The notes under the pieces are model-generated. The model did not search any database, had not been told where the DNA came from, and saw only the letters and a list, made by a program, of their open reading frames with translations. Both the position numbers and the translations under genes were made by a program. A DNA stretch of 55,731 nucleotides, taken from NCBI GenBank assembly GCA_022844135.1, contig JALHMG010000024.1, positions 29,130 through 84,860 on the forward strand, written 5' to 3'. Shown in pieces: positions 10,501 to 19,070 of this stretch. Positions within the stretch are counted from its first letter, which is position 1. Every line of letters starts with the position of its first letter. This DNA comes from Lysobacterales bacterium (GTDB taxonomy: Bacteria > Pseudomonadota > Gammaproteobacteria > Xanthomonadales > SZUA-5).

Positions 10501-12542
10501 CGGTCTCCTCCGCCGCCTTCAGCCCTGACGGCACGCGCGTGGTGACGGCAAGCTGGGACAACACCGCGCGCATCTGGGACGCGCAGAGCGGCCAAGCGCT
10601 AGTCGCCCCGCTCGAGCACGAGAACGCGGTCTACTCCGCCGCCTTCAGCCCTGACGGCACGCGCGTGGTTACGGCAAGCCGGGACAACACCGCGCGCATC
10701 TGGGACGCGCATAGCGGCCAAGCGCTAGTCGCCCCGCTCAAGCACGAGAACGCGGTCATCTCCGCCGCCTTCAGCCCCGACGGCACGCGCGTCGTGACGG
10801 CAAGTGAGGACAACACCGCGCGCGTGTGGGATGCGCAGAGCGGCCTTGCGCTAGTCTTCTCCGCCGCCTTGAGCCCCGACGGTACGTGGGTAGTGACGGC
10901 AAGTCGTGACGCGCAGCAGAGCGGCCAAGCGCTAGTCGCCCAGCTCAAGCACGAGCGGTCGGTCTCCTCCGCGGTCTTCAGCCCTGACGGCACGCGCGTG
11001 GTGACGGCAAGCTGGGACACCACCGCGCGCATCTGGGACGCGCAGAGCGGCCAAGCGCTGGTCGCCCCGCTCAAGCACGAGAACGCGGTCTTCTCCGCCG
11101 CTTTCAGCACTGACGGAGCGCGCGTGGTGACGGCAAGTATGGACAACACCGCGCGCATCTGGGACGCGCAGAGCGGCCAAGCGCTGGTCGCCCCGCTCAA
11201 GCACGAGCGGTCGGTCTCCTCCGCCGCCTTCAGCCCAGACGGCACGCGCGTGGTGACGGCAAGTGACGACAACACCGCGCGCATCTGGGACGCACGGAGC
11301 GCGCAGGCGCTCGGCGCTCCGCTCAAGCACGACGACGGGGTCTACTCCGCGGCATTTAGCCCCGACGGCACGCGCGTGGTGACGGCAAGCCTTGATGGAA
11401 CCGCGCGGATCTGGGACGCGCAGAGTGGCCAAGCACTAGTCGCCCCGCTCAAGCACGAGAGTGCCGTCCACTCCGCCGCGTTTAGCCCCGATGGCACGCG
11501 CGTGGTGACGGCAAGCTTGGACAACACCGCGCGCATCTGGGACGCGCAGAGCGGGCAGGCGCTCGGCGCCCCGCTTTGGCACGAGAAAGCGGCCTACTCC
11601 GCCGCGTTTAGCCCCGACGGCACGCGCGTAGTGACGGCAAGTACGGACAACACCGCGCGCATCTGGGACGCGCAGAGCGGCCAAGCGCTAATCGCCCCGC
11701 TCAAGCACGAGAACGCGGTCATCTCCGCCGCCTTCAGCCCCGACGGCACGCGCGTCGTGACGGCAAGTGAGGACAACACCGCGCGCGTGTGGGATGCGCA
11801 GAGCGGCCTTGCGCTCGGCGCCCCGCTCAACCACGAGAGGCGGATCTTCTCCGCCGCCTTCAGCCCCGACGGCACGCGCGTGGTGACGGCAAGTCGTGAC
11901 TACACCGCGCGCGTCTGGGACGCCCAAAGCGCCGAAACGCTAGGCGCTTCCGTCACCCCCGACGACCTCATCGCACTCTCCGGTCGCCGGGTCGCCGACA
12001 ACGGCCGACTCGAATGGCTACCTGGCCCCGAATGGATGGCGCTGATTAATAAGGTCAAAGCCGAAGCGAAAAAAGGCACCACCAAGAAAGATCAACTGAT
12101 GCGCTGGCATTTCGCCGACCCCGCCACCCGCACGATCTCGCCCTTCTCCCAAATCACCGTCCCACTACACATCGAACGCGAAATCGCTGGGGTGCTCGAA
12201 CACCCGCAGACCGAGAAGCCCAATGGTCCGAACTACAGCCCCAAGATCCTCGACGACGCCTACAACCTAGACCCCGGCCACCCGCTGATTCTGCTGGCGC
12301 TGTCCGTCTTCGAAGATCGCCCGGAAACCAAAGCCCTGTGGAAGCGCCTGAGCTTCCCGCGCTTCGAAAAAGACGCCCGCCTCGCCGCCCGCGCGGCGGA
12401 GATTTTGTTGATCGACAAGGACCCCAAGAACGCGCGCAAGGCGGCGGAGATGGTGTTGAACCTGCCGAGCGCGACCGAGGCCGATATAGCCAAGGCGCGG
12501 GCGGTGCTGGCGAAAGTCGACGATGGCAAGGCGAAGCCATGA
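7572..12542 (+). CDS. TIR - STAND (nSTAND1) - transmembrane - WD40 protein
   Basis: A 1656-residue protein. Residues 1 to about 140 form a TIR domain ([23 protein letters not shown] with the conserved Glu), expected to act on NAD+ or as an interaction module. An nSTAND1-type NTPase follows ([17 protein letters not shown], Walker [10 protein letters not shown] about 217-225, [12 protein letters not shown] as Walker B). A hydrophobic segment at about 670-690 is probably membrane-spanning. Seventeen WD40 units of 42 residues follow (about 760-1460), then a 190-residue C-terminus. The layout resembles bacterial NLR-like immune or programmed-death regulators, with WD40 as sensor, STAND as switch and TIR as effector. 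The stop overlaps the next start (ATGA 12539-12542). The role in immunity is inference. Confidence 0.9.
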   Translation: MTQLFISHSSRNNAEALALSQWLTQEGWDDQFLDLDPQRGITAGERWEKALHQAAGRCDAVLFLISPDWLASEWCRREFTIAQQLGKRLFVLLIGAARADIPAHIKQSWQVVDLAGGDDHGAAREVTLPGETQPRFVYFSRSGLARLREGLKKAGLDPASFPWPPADQPNRPPYCGLRPLEAEDAGIFFGREAPIIEMLAQLRGLRDAAPPRFLAILGASGAGKSSFLRAGILPRLARDDRHYLTLPVIRPERAVLSGSSGLLASLWTVRQKRGLSWSRKQLEQAIEIGASALAPLLAELARSGSLPDWEGREAQAPTLVLAIDQAEELFQSEGGEEAMRFLALLAELLQTDSPQIQVLCTIRSDSYEHLQSAPALLAVSQKTFSLPPLPKGAYRQVIEAPVAILKHSTRPLKIEAKLTDALLTDIEQGGAKDALPLLAFTLERLYLHYSAEGQLLLREYEDLGRIAGAIETAVDLALQAAQKNPKLPQDRDQCLKLLRRGLIPWMAGIDPRTNLPYRKVARLAQVPEEARALIEHFVEHRLLAKDTNEQGEITVEPAHEALLRQWTKLRGWLEEDTAALAALESVKAASRDWDANAKDPEWLIHAAGRLEDAEALHQRTDLAANFDDSDRSYLAQCRKLEDERRDRELRQARELAEQRARTVNRTRAGLIVASALLVIAGAAGLLAWKAQKRAEKETLRAQAGLRTAAERALGRAREQFDLGERDNYSAYLAESLGFVSTLAANDAALTAQQSPSARLDAVLAHQGAVISAAFSPDGTRVVTVSQDGTAFWDAQSGQALGAPLKHENRVSTAAFSPDGKRVVTASWDNTARIWDAQSGQALGTPLKHEGRVSSAAFSPDGTRVVTASLDGTARTWDAQSGQALGAPLKHENAVYSAAFSSDGTRVVTASWDNTARIWDAQSGQALVAPLKHENAVFSAAFSPDGTRVVTASEDNTARLWDAQSGQALVAPLKHERSVSSAAFSPDGTRVVTASWDNTARIWDAQSGQALVAPLEHENAVYSAAFSPDGTRVVTASRDNTARIWDAHSGQALVAPLKHENAVISAAFSPDGTRVVTASEDNTARVWDAQSGLALVFSAALSPDGTWVVTASRDAQQSGQALVAQLKHERSVSSAVFSPDGTRVVTASWDTTARIWDAQSGQALVAPLKHENAVFSAAFSTDGARVVTASMDNTARIWDAQSGQALVAPLKHERSVSSAAFSPDGTRVVTASDDNTARIWDARSAQALGAPLKHDDGVYSAAFSPDGTRVVTASLDGTARIWDAQSGQALVAPLKHESAVHSAAFSPDGTRVVTASLDNTARIWDAQSGQALGAPLWHEKAAYSAAFSPDGTRVVTASTDNTARIWDAQSGQALIAPLKHENAVISAAFSPDGTRVVTASEDNTARVWDAQSGLALGAPLNHERRIFSAAFSPDGTRVVTASRDYTARVWDAQSAETLGASVTPDDLIALSGRRVADNGRLEWLPGPEWMALINKVKAEAKKGTTKKDQLMRWHFADPATRTISPFSQITVPLHIEREIAGVLEHPQTEKPNGPNYSPKILDDAYNLDPGHPLILLALSVFEDRPETKALWKRLSFPRFEKDARLAARAAEILLIDKDPKNARKAAEMVLNLPSATEADIAKARAVLAKVDDGKAKP
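9850..11960 (+). repeat. 17 tandem WD40 units, 126-bp period, one defective
   Basis: Units of 42 codons ([19 protein letters not shown] [12 protein letters not shown]...) repeat with an exact 126-bp period. Most differ only at a few surface positions. The ninth unit (about 10850-10950) lacks its HEN start and the DNTARIWD segment, and is shortened to roughly 30 residues. The high DNA identity suggests continuing unit gain and loss by recombination. Assembly collapse or expansion here is possible. Confidence 0.93.
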
Positions 12543-12760
12543 CTGCGCTTCGCCGGGACATTCTTCCCGAAGCGCAAAAGGCGCTGTGGCCGGCCTTGCA
12601 GCGCATGCCGGAGGGTTTTGTCCTGCACGGCGGCACAGCGATCGCCTTGCGTTTGGGCCATCGGCAAAGCGAGGACTTTGATTACTTTGCGCGCAGAGGT
12701 TTCGAGCCGGATCGCCAGATCATCCCAGCCCCGCCACCACATCGGCCAAGTGGTCGATAG
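12539..12760 (+). pseudogene. Truncated AbiEii/MenT-like nucleotidyltransferase toxin
   Basis: ATG overlaps the stop of the TIR-STAND-WD40 gene. The peptide shows the N-terminal hallmark of AbiEii/AbiGii-type nucleotidyltransferases (LHGGTAIALRLGHR followed by SEDFDYF, the GG...DxD pattern). Homology stops after about 60 residues, where the sequence enters the 3' end of the convergent ATPase gene. Family members usually have 200-300 residues, so most of the fold is missing. No AbiEi-like antitoxin is seen upstream. It is probably a relic left when the ATPase gene was inserted. Confidence 0.75.
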
Positions 12761-13892
12761 GCAGCGCGATGATTTTGTCGGCGAGCGGATAGCGACGCTC
12801 GCCCCGATACACCACGTACAACGCTTCGAGCTGCAGGTCTTTGCTGCTGCTGTGCATCGATTTTTGCGTTCGAGGCGCATCGCTCAGTTTGCATTCGAAG
12901 CCGTAGTGTTTACCGTTGCGCACCAGCAAAAGGTCCAGCTCGGCGCCGCTGTGTGCGCCGTAAAAGTAAGCGTCGCGGCTGCCGCTGATCGCCAGGATTT
13001 GTTCGATCACAAAACCTTCCCAGCTGAGCCCCACTTGCGGGTGGGCGAGCACCGCGCGCGCATCGCGCAGGCCAAGCAGCGCGTGCATCAAGCCGGAATC
13101 GCGCAAATAGTACTTCGGCGATTTGACCAGTCGCTTGTTGAGGTTGGCAAAGAACGGCGGCAAACGACGCAGCAGATAGGCGTGGGTCAAAACATCGAGA
13201 TAGCGCAAGATGCTGTTCTGCGCGACGCCCAGGTGGCGCGCGACATCTGCGGCATTGATCGGAGTTCCGCTCATCTGCGCCAGCATGATCCACAGTCGAC
13301 GCAGACCCTCGGTTTCCAGCGCGATGCCTAAACGCGCGGCATCGCGAATGAGAAAGGTCTCAACAAAATTCTCGCGCCAACTCAGGCTATCGTTGTCGTT
13401 GGCCGCCAACAATGCGCGCGGAAACCCACCCCGCAGCCAAAGCGTCTCGGCGACGCTGGCCGGCGCGACGCCGGCCTCGGGCGCGGCGAGATCCTCCAAC
13501 AGCAACCCTCCGAGACTGAGCATCTCAACCCGACCCGCCAGGCTCTCGCTCGCACCACGGATCAACTCGGGTGCGACACTGCCGAGAATCAAAAAGCGTG
13601 CAGGATTGGGCGTACGGTCGGCCAATACGCGCAAGGTGCGGAATAGTTCGGGCAATTCCTGTACCTCATCGATGACGACCAGGCCGCGCAGCGCACCGAG
13701 CACGCTCTCCGGCGCGGTTTTGAGGGCAGCATAGTCGGCGCTGCGCTCCAGGTCGAAGTAGTTGCCTGACGGGGCACCCAGCGTGCGTGCGAGGGTGGTC
13801 TTGCCACACTGGCGAGGGCCCAGTAGCGCAACCACCGGTGCGCGTGCCAACGCGATGTCTAAGTTCTGCTGCGCTCGCTGTCGATTTAGCAT
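12720..13892 (-). CDS. ATPase of the AAA_14/DUF4143 family
   Basis: A 390-residue protein. The N-terminal AAA-type ATPase has Walker A GPRQCGKTT (about 25-33) and Walker B GLVVIDEVQ (about 70-78). The middle has a winged-helix-like segment (INAADVARHLGVAQNSILRYLDVL). The C-terminal DUF4143 region carries a nuclease-like GAELDLLLVRNGKHYGFECK motif (D...ExK). These ATPases are common in accessory DNA and their physiological role is poorly defined. An inverted repeat lies immediately upstream of the start (13906-13930), consistent with autoregulation. Its 3' end overlaps the truncated AbiEii-like gene on the other strand. Confidence 0.9.
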   Translation of the reverse strand: MLNRQRAQQNLDIALARAPVVALLGPRQCGKTTLARTLGAPSGNYFDLERSADYAALKTAPESVLGALRGLVVIDEVQELPELFRTLRVLADRTPNPARFLILGSVAPELIRGASESLAGRVEMLSLGGLLLEDLAAPEAGVAPASVAETLWLRGGFPRALLAANDNDSLSWRENFVETFLIRDAARLGIALETEGLRRLWIMLAQMSGTPINAADVARHLGVAQNSILRYLDVLTHAYLLRRLPPFFANLNKRLVKSPKYYLRDSGLMHALLGLRDARAVLAHPQVGLSWEGFVIEQILAISGSRDAYFYGAHSGAELDLLLVRNGKHYGFECKLSDAPRTQKSMHSSSKDLQLEALYVVYRGERRYPLADKIIALPIDHLADVVAGLG

Positions 13893-13905
13893 GAACTATC
13901 CAGGA

Positions 13906-13930
13906 AATTACGCATCCCAGTTGCGTAATT
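13906..13930 (-). promoter_or_regulatory. Perfect 9-bp inverted repeat upstream of the DUF4143 ATPase
   Basis: AATTACGCA (13906-13914), a 7-nt loop and TGCGTAATT (13922-13930) lie 13 bp upstream of the ATPase start at 13892. No T-run follows, so an operator is more likely than a terminator. The binding protein is unknown. Confidence 0.55.
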
Positions 13931-14038
13931 ACATGGTTCCATGGCCGGCGGTCAAGCCGAACACGCTGGGCGGTTTGTCTGTCTGAGGTACGCGATGCTG
14001 GCAGCGGTCGCCGTGGCATCGCGATTCGGACGATCCGT

Positions 14039-14140
14039 GCGCCCCGTTGGGGCGCGGGTTGATTGGGGCCGTCGATACCAGGGTTCCACCCTGTTCCAGG
14101 GTTCCACCCTTCGCTATCACCGTCGGCCCCCTTGGGGCCG
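14039..14140. repeat. REP-like GC-rich hairpins and short direct repeats upstream of the sigma gene
   Basis: Two similar hairpins, GCGCCCC-GTT-GGGGCGC (14039-14055) and CGGCCCC-CTT-GGGGCCG (14124-14140), flank a direct repeat of AGGGTTCCACCCT (about 14079-14091 and 14098-14110). The rest of the 13931-14277 gap shows no gene. It must hold the sigma-factor promoter, but no convincing -35/-10 pair could be picked. Confidence 0.55.
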
Positions 14141-14277
14141 CGTCCGCGCTGTTCGCGGGTGTCTTGGCGCGCTCGAGATTTCCTACCGCAACGGCATGGA
14201 CGGTGATTGGGGGATTTCCTTACGGCGCATGGTCGCTCCGACTTGCGCCCCCGCCGCCTGCGGGCGATGCTGGCGGG

Positions 14278-14835
14278 ATGGCGACTTCGCAATCGCTCAC
14301 GCAAATGTTGAACGCCTGGCGCAATGGCGATGTGCAGGCGTCGCAGCACTTTGCGCCGCAGATTTATGCCGAGTTGCGTGCATTGGCGGCGCGGCAGGTT
14401 CGCAAGGCCGGCGCGCGGTCGGAGACCTTGCAGCCGACGGCCTTGGTCAACGAGGCGTGGCTCAGGCTCGGCGAGGGCCACGGGCCGATTACGGATCGCG
14501 CGCATTTTTTTGCCCTGGCGGCGCTGACGATGCGCGGCATTCTGGTCGATCGCGCGCGCGCTTCGATCCGCGTCAAGCATGGCGGTGACCAGCAGCGCGC
14601 GGCGCTCGACGAGGTTGAGCAAGCGCTGCCTGCCGACGATGAGGAGCTGCTGCTGCTCGATAACGCGCTGCACCAGCTGGCGGTCGTCGATCAGCGTTCC
14701 GCGCAAGTCATCGAGCTGCACTATTTCGGCGGCCTCGAACGCGAGGCGATTGCCGATCTGTTGTCGCTGTCGGTGCGCAGCGTCGACCGCTCGCTTAAGC
14801 TCGGTCGCGCGTGGCTGGCGCGCGCACTGGCGTGA
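14278..14835 (+). CDS. ECF-type RNA polymerase sigma factor
   Basis: A 185-residue sigma-70-family factor of the ECF-like type that travels with Ser/Thr kinases in Xanthomonadales (TIGR02999-like pattern, from memory). Region 2 is seen as LRALAARQVRKAG...LVNEAWLRL with HFFALAALTMRGILVD. Region 4 is the C-terminal helix-turn-helix (VIELHYFGGLEREAIADLL, SVRSVDRSLKLGRAWL). ATG 14278 was preferred over an in-frame 14047 start because the extra 77 residues are low-complexity and cross the REP-like hairpins. The stop overlaps the kinase start (GTGA at 14832-14835), so the two are translationally coupled. No anti-sigma gene is present; the kinase may be the partner. Confidence 0.9.
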   Translation: MATSQSLTQMLNAWRNGDVQASQHFAPQIYAELRALAARQVRKAGARSETLQPTALVNEAWLRLGEGHGPITDRAHFFALAALTMRGILVDRARASIRVKHGGDQQRAALDEVEQALPADDEELLLLDNALHQLAVVDQRSAQVIELHYFGGLEREAIADLLSLSVRSVDRSLKLGRAWLARALA

Positions 14836-17513
14836 GCACACAAACCGGATCCGACCTGGCGCATTGGTTCGACGTGTTGTCGGCAATGGCGGCGTCCGAA
14901 CGCGCCGACGCCGTGGCGCGCCTGGCGCAGGCGCAACCGACGTTGGCCGCGGAACTGGCTGCGCTGTTGCAGGCCGACGCTGCCCAGGGTGGGCGCGTCG
15001 ATGCGGCCATCGGCAGAGCGCATGCGCAGCTCGACGAGGCGATGACGCGGCGGCGCAGCGGCGAGCGTGTTGGCGCGTGGCGCGTTCTCGAACCGATCGG
15101 CGCAGGCGGTATGGGCGAGGTCTATCGCGCCGAGCGCGTGGACGGCGGATATCAGGAGATCGCAGCGATCAAATTCTTGCGCGGCGCAACCGATCGCGAC
15201 GCGCAGGCGCGCTTTGCGCTGGAACGGCAGACGCTGGCGGTGCTGCGTCACCGCAACATCGCCGCTTTGCTCGATGGCGGCACCGATACCCACGGCGAGC
15301 CGTATCTGGTCATGGCACTGATCGACGGCGCCGCAATCGACGTGTGGTGTGCCGAACATCGCTTGCCGTTGGAGGCGCGACTGAAGCTGTTTATGCAGGT
15401 CTGCGCAGGCGTCGATCACGCCCACCGGCATCTGATCGTGCACTGCGATCTCAAACCCGGCAACGTCCTGGTCGATCGCGAAGGGCAGGTATACGTCAGC
15501 GACTTCGGCATCGCGCGCTGGCTGTCGGCGCCGGATGTGGCCAGCCGCTCGGCCCTGACGCCGGGCTTTGCCAGCCCCGAACAACACCTGGGCGCCGCGA
15601 TCGGCACCGCCAGCGATATCTACAGCCTTGGCAAGGTGCTCGAATGCCTGACCGACGGCCAACGCCGCAGCGCCGATCTGGCCGCCATCATTGGCTGCGC
15701 CACCGATGCGCAACCGGAACGGCGTTACGCATCGGCGCGCGCGCTCGCCAACGATGTGCGCTGCCTGATCGAGCGCAGGCCGTTGGCGGTGCGCGGCGGC
15801 GCCATCGGATATCGCTTCGGCAAGTGGGTGCAGCGCCAGCCGATGGTCGCGGCGGCTGCGGTGCTGACGGTCGTTGCGCTCGCGGCCTTCGGTTGGCAAC
15901 TCAAACGCGAACGCGACCGCGCGCTGCGCGCCGAAACGGCTGCCGAAGAACGCGCGACGCTTGCGCAGCAGACCACGCGTTTTCTGGTCGATGTGTTTCG
16001 CGGCGCGGACCCGGCGCGCGCGCAAGGCCGCGACATCGGCGCGCGCGAGCTGCTCGATCAGGGCTACGCCACGCTGGCGAGCGCTGCGCTCAACAGCGAC
16101 GCCGTGCGTGCGGAGTTGTACGGCAATTTCGGCGAGATTTATCAAACCATCGGCTTGCCACAGCCGGCATTGGAGAGCTTCAGCCGCGCGCTCGATCTGC
16201 TCCCCGATGGCACAGCGCGCGCCGCAATGCTGGAGCGGCGGTCCTTGCTGCTGCTCGGCAACAGTCAGTACGATCGCGCCCTTGCCGACGCGCAGGCTGC
16301 GCTGAGCGCGCGCATCGCAGCGGGCAATCCCGCTGACATCATTTGGGCGCGCATCGCCCTCAGCAAACCGCTGCAAGCGCTCAGTCGGTTCGATGCGGCC
16401 AGCATCGAGTTGCAAACGGCGCTCGCAGAGGCAGAAGCGCTGCCCGAGCGTCCGGATCTCCGGGGCGAAGTGTTGACGTATCTCGGCGTGTTGGCCACAC
16501 GTACCGAAGCGCTCGACGATGCGCAGCGCTTTCTGCAGCAGTCCATCGACATCAAGCGCGCAGTGCATGGCGTGGCGCATCCGTTGACGCTGGACGCCAT
16601 GCAGGCGCTGTGTAACGTGCTGCTGCGCATCGGCGCCCTGGACCGGTTGGACACACTGACGCAGGAATTGGTGGCCGGACGCCGCGAAGTCCACGGCGTC
16701 GACACCTCACCGCATCGGCAGGCGCAACTGATCCGCACAAGTTTCCTGCTGCACTCGGGCGCCTTGAGCGAGGCCGAATCATTGAGCCGCGAGAGCATCG
16801 CCGGGTTCGCGGCGGTGCATCCAGAGCCGGTGCTGGAAGACAGCATCGCCTATCAGAATCTGTCGCTGGTGCTGGAGGATCGTGGCGATTTTTCGGCGTC
16901 GATGGCGTGGCTGGCGCGTTGTCTTGCGGTGCGCGAGCGCATCCTGGGTTCCGGCCATGTCCAGACTCTGAGCGCCTTACACCAGCGGGCGCGTTTGCAT
17001 CTGCGCCTGGGAGAGATGCAGGCCGCGCTGCGCGATGCGGAGGCCGCGTTCGCAGCCCGCAGCGAACGGCTCGGACCAGCGCACCTCGATACGCTGGAGA
17101 GCTCGATACTGCTGGGCATCCTCCGCAGCGTGGTGTCCCGGCAAGCCGTCGAACTCGATACCGCGTATGCGCAATGGCTGCCCGCACTCGAACGCACCCG
17201 CGGCCCGGCAGCGCCGCCCGTCGCGCGGGCCGTCGCGCTTCTGGCCGAATACGACCCCGACTCAGCGCGCGCGATGGCGGCGGCGCAGTCCCGGCTGCAC
17301 TTGTTCGCAGGCTATCGATACCTCTCTGCCTGGCTATCGCTGCTGGTCGCAGAACGACAGCAGGCGGCGCCGTTAGCGAATGTGTCCGAAGCAAATCGCA
17401 TCGCCCAATGGCGATTGCTGCACGAAAGCCAGCTTCCGACGTCACCGCGCCTGAAACGAATTGAGGCGATGCTGAGAACGCTGCGGCCAGATTCGACCCG
17501 TCAACAAGACTGA
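14832..17513 (+). CDS. Transmembrane Ser/Thr protein kinase with TPR sensor region
   Basis: An 893-residue protein starting at a GTG that overlaps the sigma stop. The Hanks-type kinase domain has a glycine loop GAGGMGEVY (about 91-99), Lys114 in AAIKF, the catalytic loop HCDLKPGN with Asp206, DFG at 224 and PGFASPEQ in the P+1 region. One membrane span follows (about 338-358). The periplasmic part is made of TPR-like helices (residues 400-880). The arrangement fits a membrane kinase sensing envelope signals and acting on the adjacent ECF sigma factor, as in other sigma-kinase pairs. All catalytic residues are present, so it should be active. Confidence 0.92.
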   Translation: MSTQTGSDLAHWFDVLSAMAASERADAVARLAQAQPTLAAELAALLQADAAQGGRVDAAIGRAHAQLDEAMTRRRSGERVGAWRVLEPIGAGGMGEVYRAERVDGGYQEIAAIKFLRGATDRDAQARFALERQTLAVLRHRNIAALLDGGTDTHGEPYLVMALIDGAAIDVWCAEHRLPLEARLKLFMQVCAGVDHAHRHLIVHCDLKPGNVLVDREGQVYVSDFGIARWLSAPDVASRSALTPGFASPEQHLGAAIGTASDIYSLGKVLECLTDGQRRSADLAAIIGCATDAQPERRYASARALANDVRCLIERRPLAVRGGAIGYRFGKWVQRQPMVAAAAVLTVVALAAFGWQLKRERDRALRAETAAEERATLAQQTTRFLVDVFRGADPARAQGRDIGARELLDQGYATLASAALNSDAVRAELYGNFGEIYQTIGLPQPALESFSRALDLLPDGTARAAMLERRSLLLLGNSQYDRALADAQAALSARIAAGNPADIIWARIALSKPLQALSRFDAASIELQTALAEAEALPERPDLRGEVLTYLGVLATRTEALDDAQRFLQQSIDIKRAVHGVAHPLTLDAMQALCNVLLRIGALDRLDTLTQELVAGRREVHGVDTSPHRQAQLIRTSFLLHSGALSEAESLSRESIAGFAAVHPEPVLEDSIAYQNLSLVLEDRGDFSASMAWLARCLAVRERILGSGHVQTLSALHQRARLHLRLGEMQAALRDAEAAFAARSERLGPAHLDTLESSILLGILRSVVSRQAVELDTAYAQWLPALERTRGPAAPPVARAVALLAEYDPDSARAMAAAQSRLHLFAGYRYLSAWLSLLVAERQQAAPLANVSEANRIAQWRLLHESQLPTSPRLKRIEAMLRTLRPDSTRQQD

Positions 17514-17853
17514 CGGCGCGTCGCGCGCAGCACGACTTCGTTGCGCAGCGGTTCGACTCGCGATGCGCTCAAGACCGGCGCGGGTAACGAAGACGATTGC
17601 TTGCAGGCAACCGTTCGGCGGAAGCTGGTCGTCGATGGGATCGAAGCCTCGGAAGCGCATCGTTCTAGTGGAAATCTCTCTGCGCATGGCGAGCCTTCGA
17701 CAACCGCAGGGCGCTCATCTGAGCGATCTCGTGCGCCATCGAACAGACCCGTAAAGGCCGACGTCCGAGTCTCAGGCCGGCCGCACCAGTCGATCGTGCG
17801 CTTCGTGCATCGCCTGTATCCCGCGATAACCCACCCATTGAAGGATTCGCTAG
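17514..17853. other. Intergenic region, no gene recognised
   Basis: Between the kinase stop and the hemerythrin frame no coding signature, repeat or terminator was recognised. The region should contain the promoter of the hemerythrin gene. Confidence 0.4.
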
Positions 17854-17946
17854 ACTGCCGCCAAGAAAACCGCTTCGCACAATGCTCCGACCGCAAACAA
17901 GAACGGCAATGACGCCATCGCGCTGCTCAAAGCCGATCACGAGGCG

Positions 17947-18345
17947 GTGAGCAAGTTGTTCGCAGAGTACGAAAAATCCCGATCCGCGCCGGACAAAAAA
18001 GCCATCGTCGAGGAACGATGCGCCGCCCTCATTGTGCACGCGCAGATCGAGGAAGAAATCTTCTACCCGGCGGTGAAGGCTGCGCCGAAAGATAAACTGC
18101 TGGTACCCGAAGCCACGGTGGAACACGCCACGGTTAAGGACCTCATCGCGCAGATCGAGGGCGTCGAGCCGGACAGCGAGTTGTACGATGCCAAAGTCAA
18201 GGTGTTGTCGGAGTACGTGAAACACCATGTCAAGGAAGAGCAGAGCGAGATGTTCCCGAAGGCCAAGGGGTCCTCGCTCGACATGAAAGAGCTCGGCGCA
18301 CGCATGGCCGCGCGCAAGGAAGAATTGATGGCGCAAACGGCCTGA
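17947..18345 (+). CDS. Hemerythrin-like HHE-domain protein with disrupted or non-canonical 5' end
   Basis: The helical HHE pattern is clear: a His/Glu pair in ALIVHAQIEEEIFYP, a His in TVEHATVKDLI, and HH...E in YVKHHVKEEQSEMFP, for binding a di-iron site (O2, NO or redox sensing/storage). The first iron-ligand helix (ALLKADHEAV) lies upstream of the first usable start, GTG 17947. The same frame continues upstream with plausible sequence (AAKKTASHNAP...) to a TAG at 17851, without any ATG, GTG or TTG between. Started at 17947 the protein loses its first His ligand. Either the original start was destroyed, a rare start codon is used, or there is a sequencing error. Confidence 0.7.
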   Translation: MSKLFAEYEKSRSAPDKKAIVEERCAALIVHAQIEEEIFYPAVKAAPKDKLLVPEATVEHATVKDLIAQIEGVEPDSELYDAKVKVLSEYVKHHVKEEQSEMFPKAKGSSLDMKELGARMAARKEELMAQTA

Positions 18346-18405
18346 TGGAGCCTCGTGATCGGGGCTGGGCGCACGGCGAAGGAGTCAAATCGTCCAGTGC
18401 GCGAG

Positions 18406-18502
18406 CGCCTTTGCCAGATTGGTGATGCGCAATCGCCAGTACATGGAGCGAGCGGACTTCACCGGCCGCCAACTCAAGCCCGGCAAACGCGGCAAGATCG
18501 AT
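18406..18502 (+). pseudogene. Fragment of REP-type Y1 transposase
   Basis: About 97 bp closely match the C-terminal coding part of the transposase at 46156-47142 (FARL..., RNRQYMERADFTGRQLKPGK corresponding to SNRQYIELVDYTGRQLRPGK). Neither the catalytic domain nor flanking ends are present. It is a decayed relic between the hemerythrin and GNAT genes. Confidence 0.8.
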
Positions 18503-18517
18503 AGCGATGCGGTCGCT

Positions 18518-18961
18518 CTAAACGCGTGGGAGTTCAAGGTGCATGAAGCGTAGCCCTTTCTCGATCTTCCAGTCAGTCCAGCCTCGATGCCGGTAGAACC
18601 CATAGGCTCGACGGCTTTGATCCACATCGGTTGTGAGCCACGCTCGGGTACAGCCGGATCGGGCCAGCCAGTCTTCGGCCTGTTGCATTAACTGGCCTCC
18701 GATTCCGCGGCCCTCGTACTCGGGAAGCAGTGCGATGACGAGCAACTCGGCTTCGGTTCGGTCTGCCATGCAGAAGCCAACAACCTCGGCCGGCGTTTCC
18801 CAGAGCCATCCGCTCGTTGAGCCCTCGAGCCACTTCTCGACACTCTCCGGGGTGATGCCCAATGCACGGAGCTCGTCAAGCGTAAGCGCGTTCTCGCGTG
18901 TACGCGGCCGAACGTGGAAGAGTGCCGGGATGTCGGCAGCGGTGATCGGGCGGACGCTCAT
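18518..18961 (-). CDS. GNAT-family N-acetyltransferase
   Basis: A 147-residue protein starting MSVRPITAADIPALF. The acetyl-CoA pyrophosphate-binding motif A is seen as LPEYEGRGIGGQLMQ (R-G-x-G-G), followed by the typical end YGFYRHRGWTDW. It transfers an acetyl group to an amine of an unknown substrate. The gene is a cassette-like unit: an attC-like site lies directly upstream (18979-19070), separating it from the VapBC pair on the same strand. GNAT genes are frequent integron cassette cargo. Confidence 0.85.
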   Translation of the reverse strand: MSVRPITAADIPALFHVRPRTRENALTLDELRALGITPESVEKWLEGSTSGWLWETPAEVVGFCMADRTEAELLVIALLPEYEGRGIGGQLMQQAEDWLARSGCTRAWLTTDVDQSRRAYGFYRHRGWTDWKIEKGLRFMHLELPRV

Positions 18962-18978
18962 GTGTCGGAGGTGGTGCG

Positions 18979-19070
18979 CGGTCTAACGTGGAAGTGGGGC
19001 AGCCGGAGCGCGTAGCGCGGAGGGAACCAACGCCTGCCGTAGCGGGTCAGGGTTGAACGAGGAGTCAGGC
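18979..19070 (-). other. attC-like recombination site between vapC and GNAT
   Basis: Read on the minus strand it begins with GCCTGAC, which contains the vapC stop codon, then CTCCTCGTTCAACC as the L'' region. It ends with the core GTTAGAC (complement of 18979-18985), which fits GTTRRRY, just before the GNAT start. The interior is GC-rich with an imperfect stem. Order and spacing fit an integron cassette site. Confidence 0.65.

Noticed and set aside
9824-11927. Long minus-strand open frames across the WD40 repeats (for example 10631-11326)
   Set aside because: They are periodic antisense shadows of the 126-bp repeat with low-complexity translations and no start signals.
14047-14277. Extended sigma-factor start at 14047
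   Set aside because: The added residues are encoded by REP-like hairpins and low-complexity sequence; region 2 begins normally after ATG 14278.
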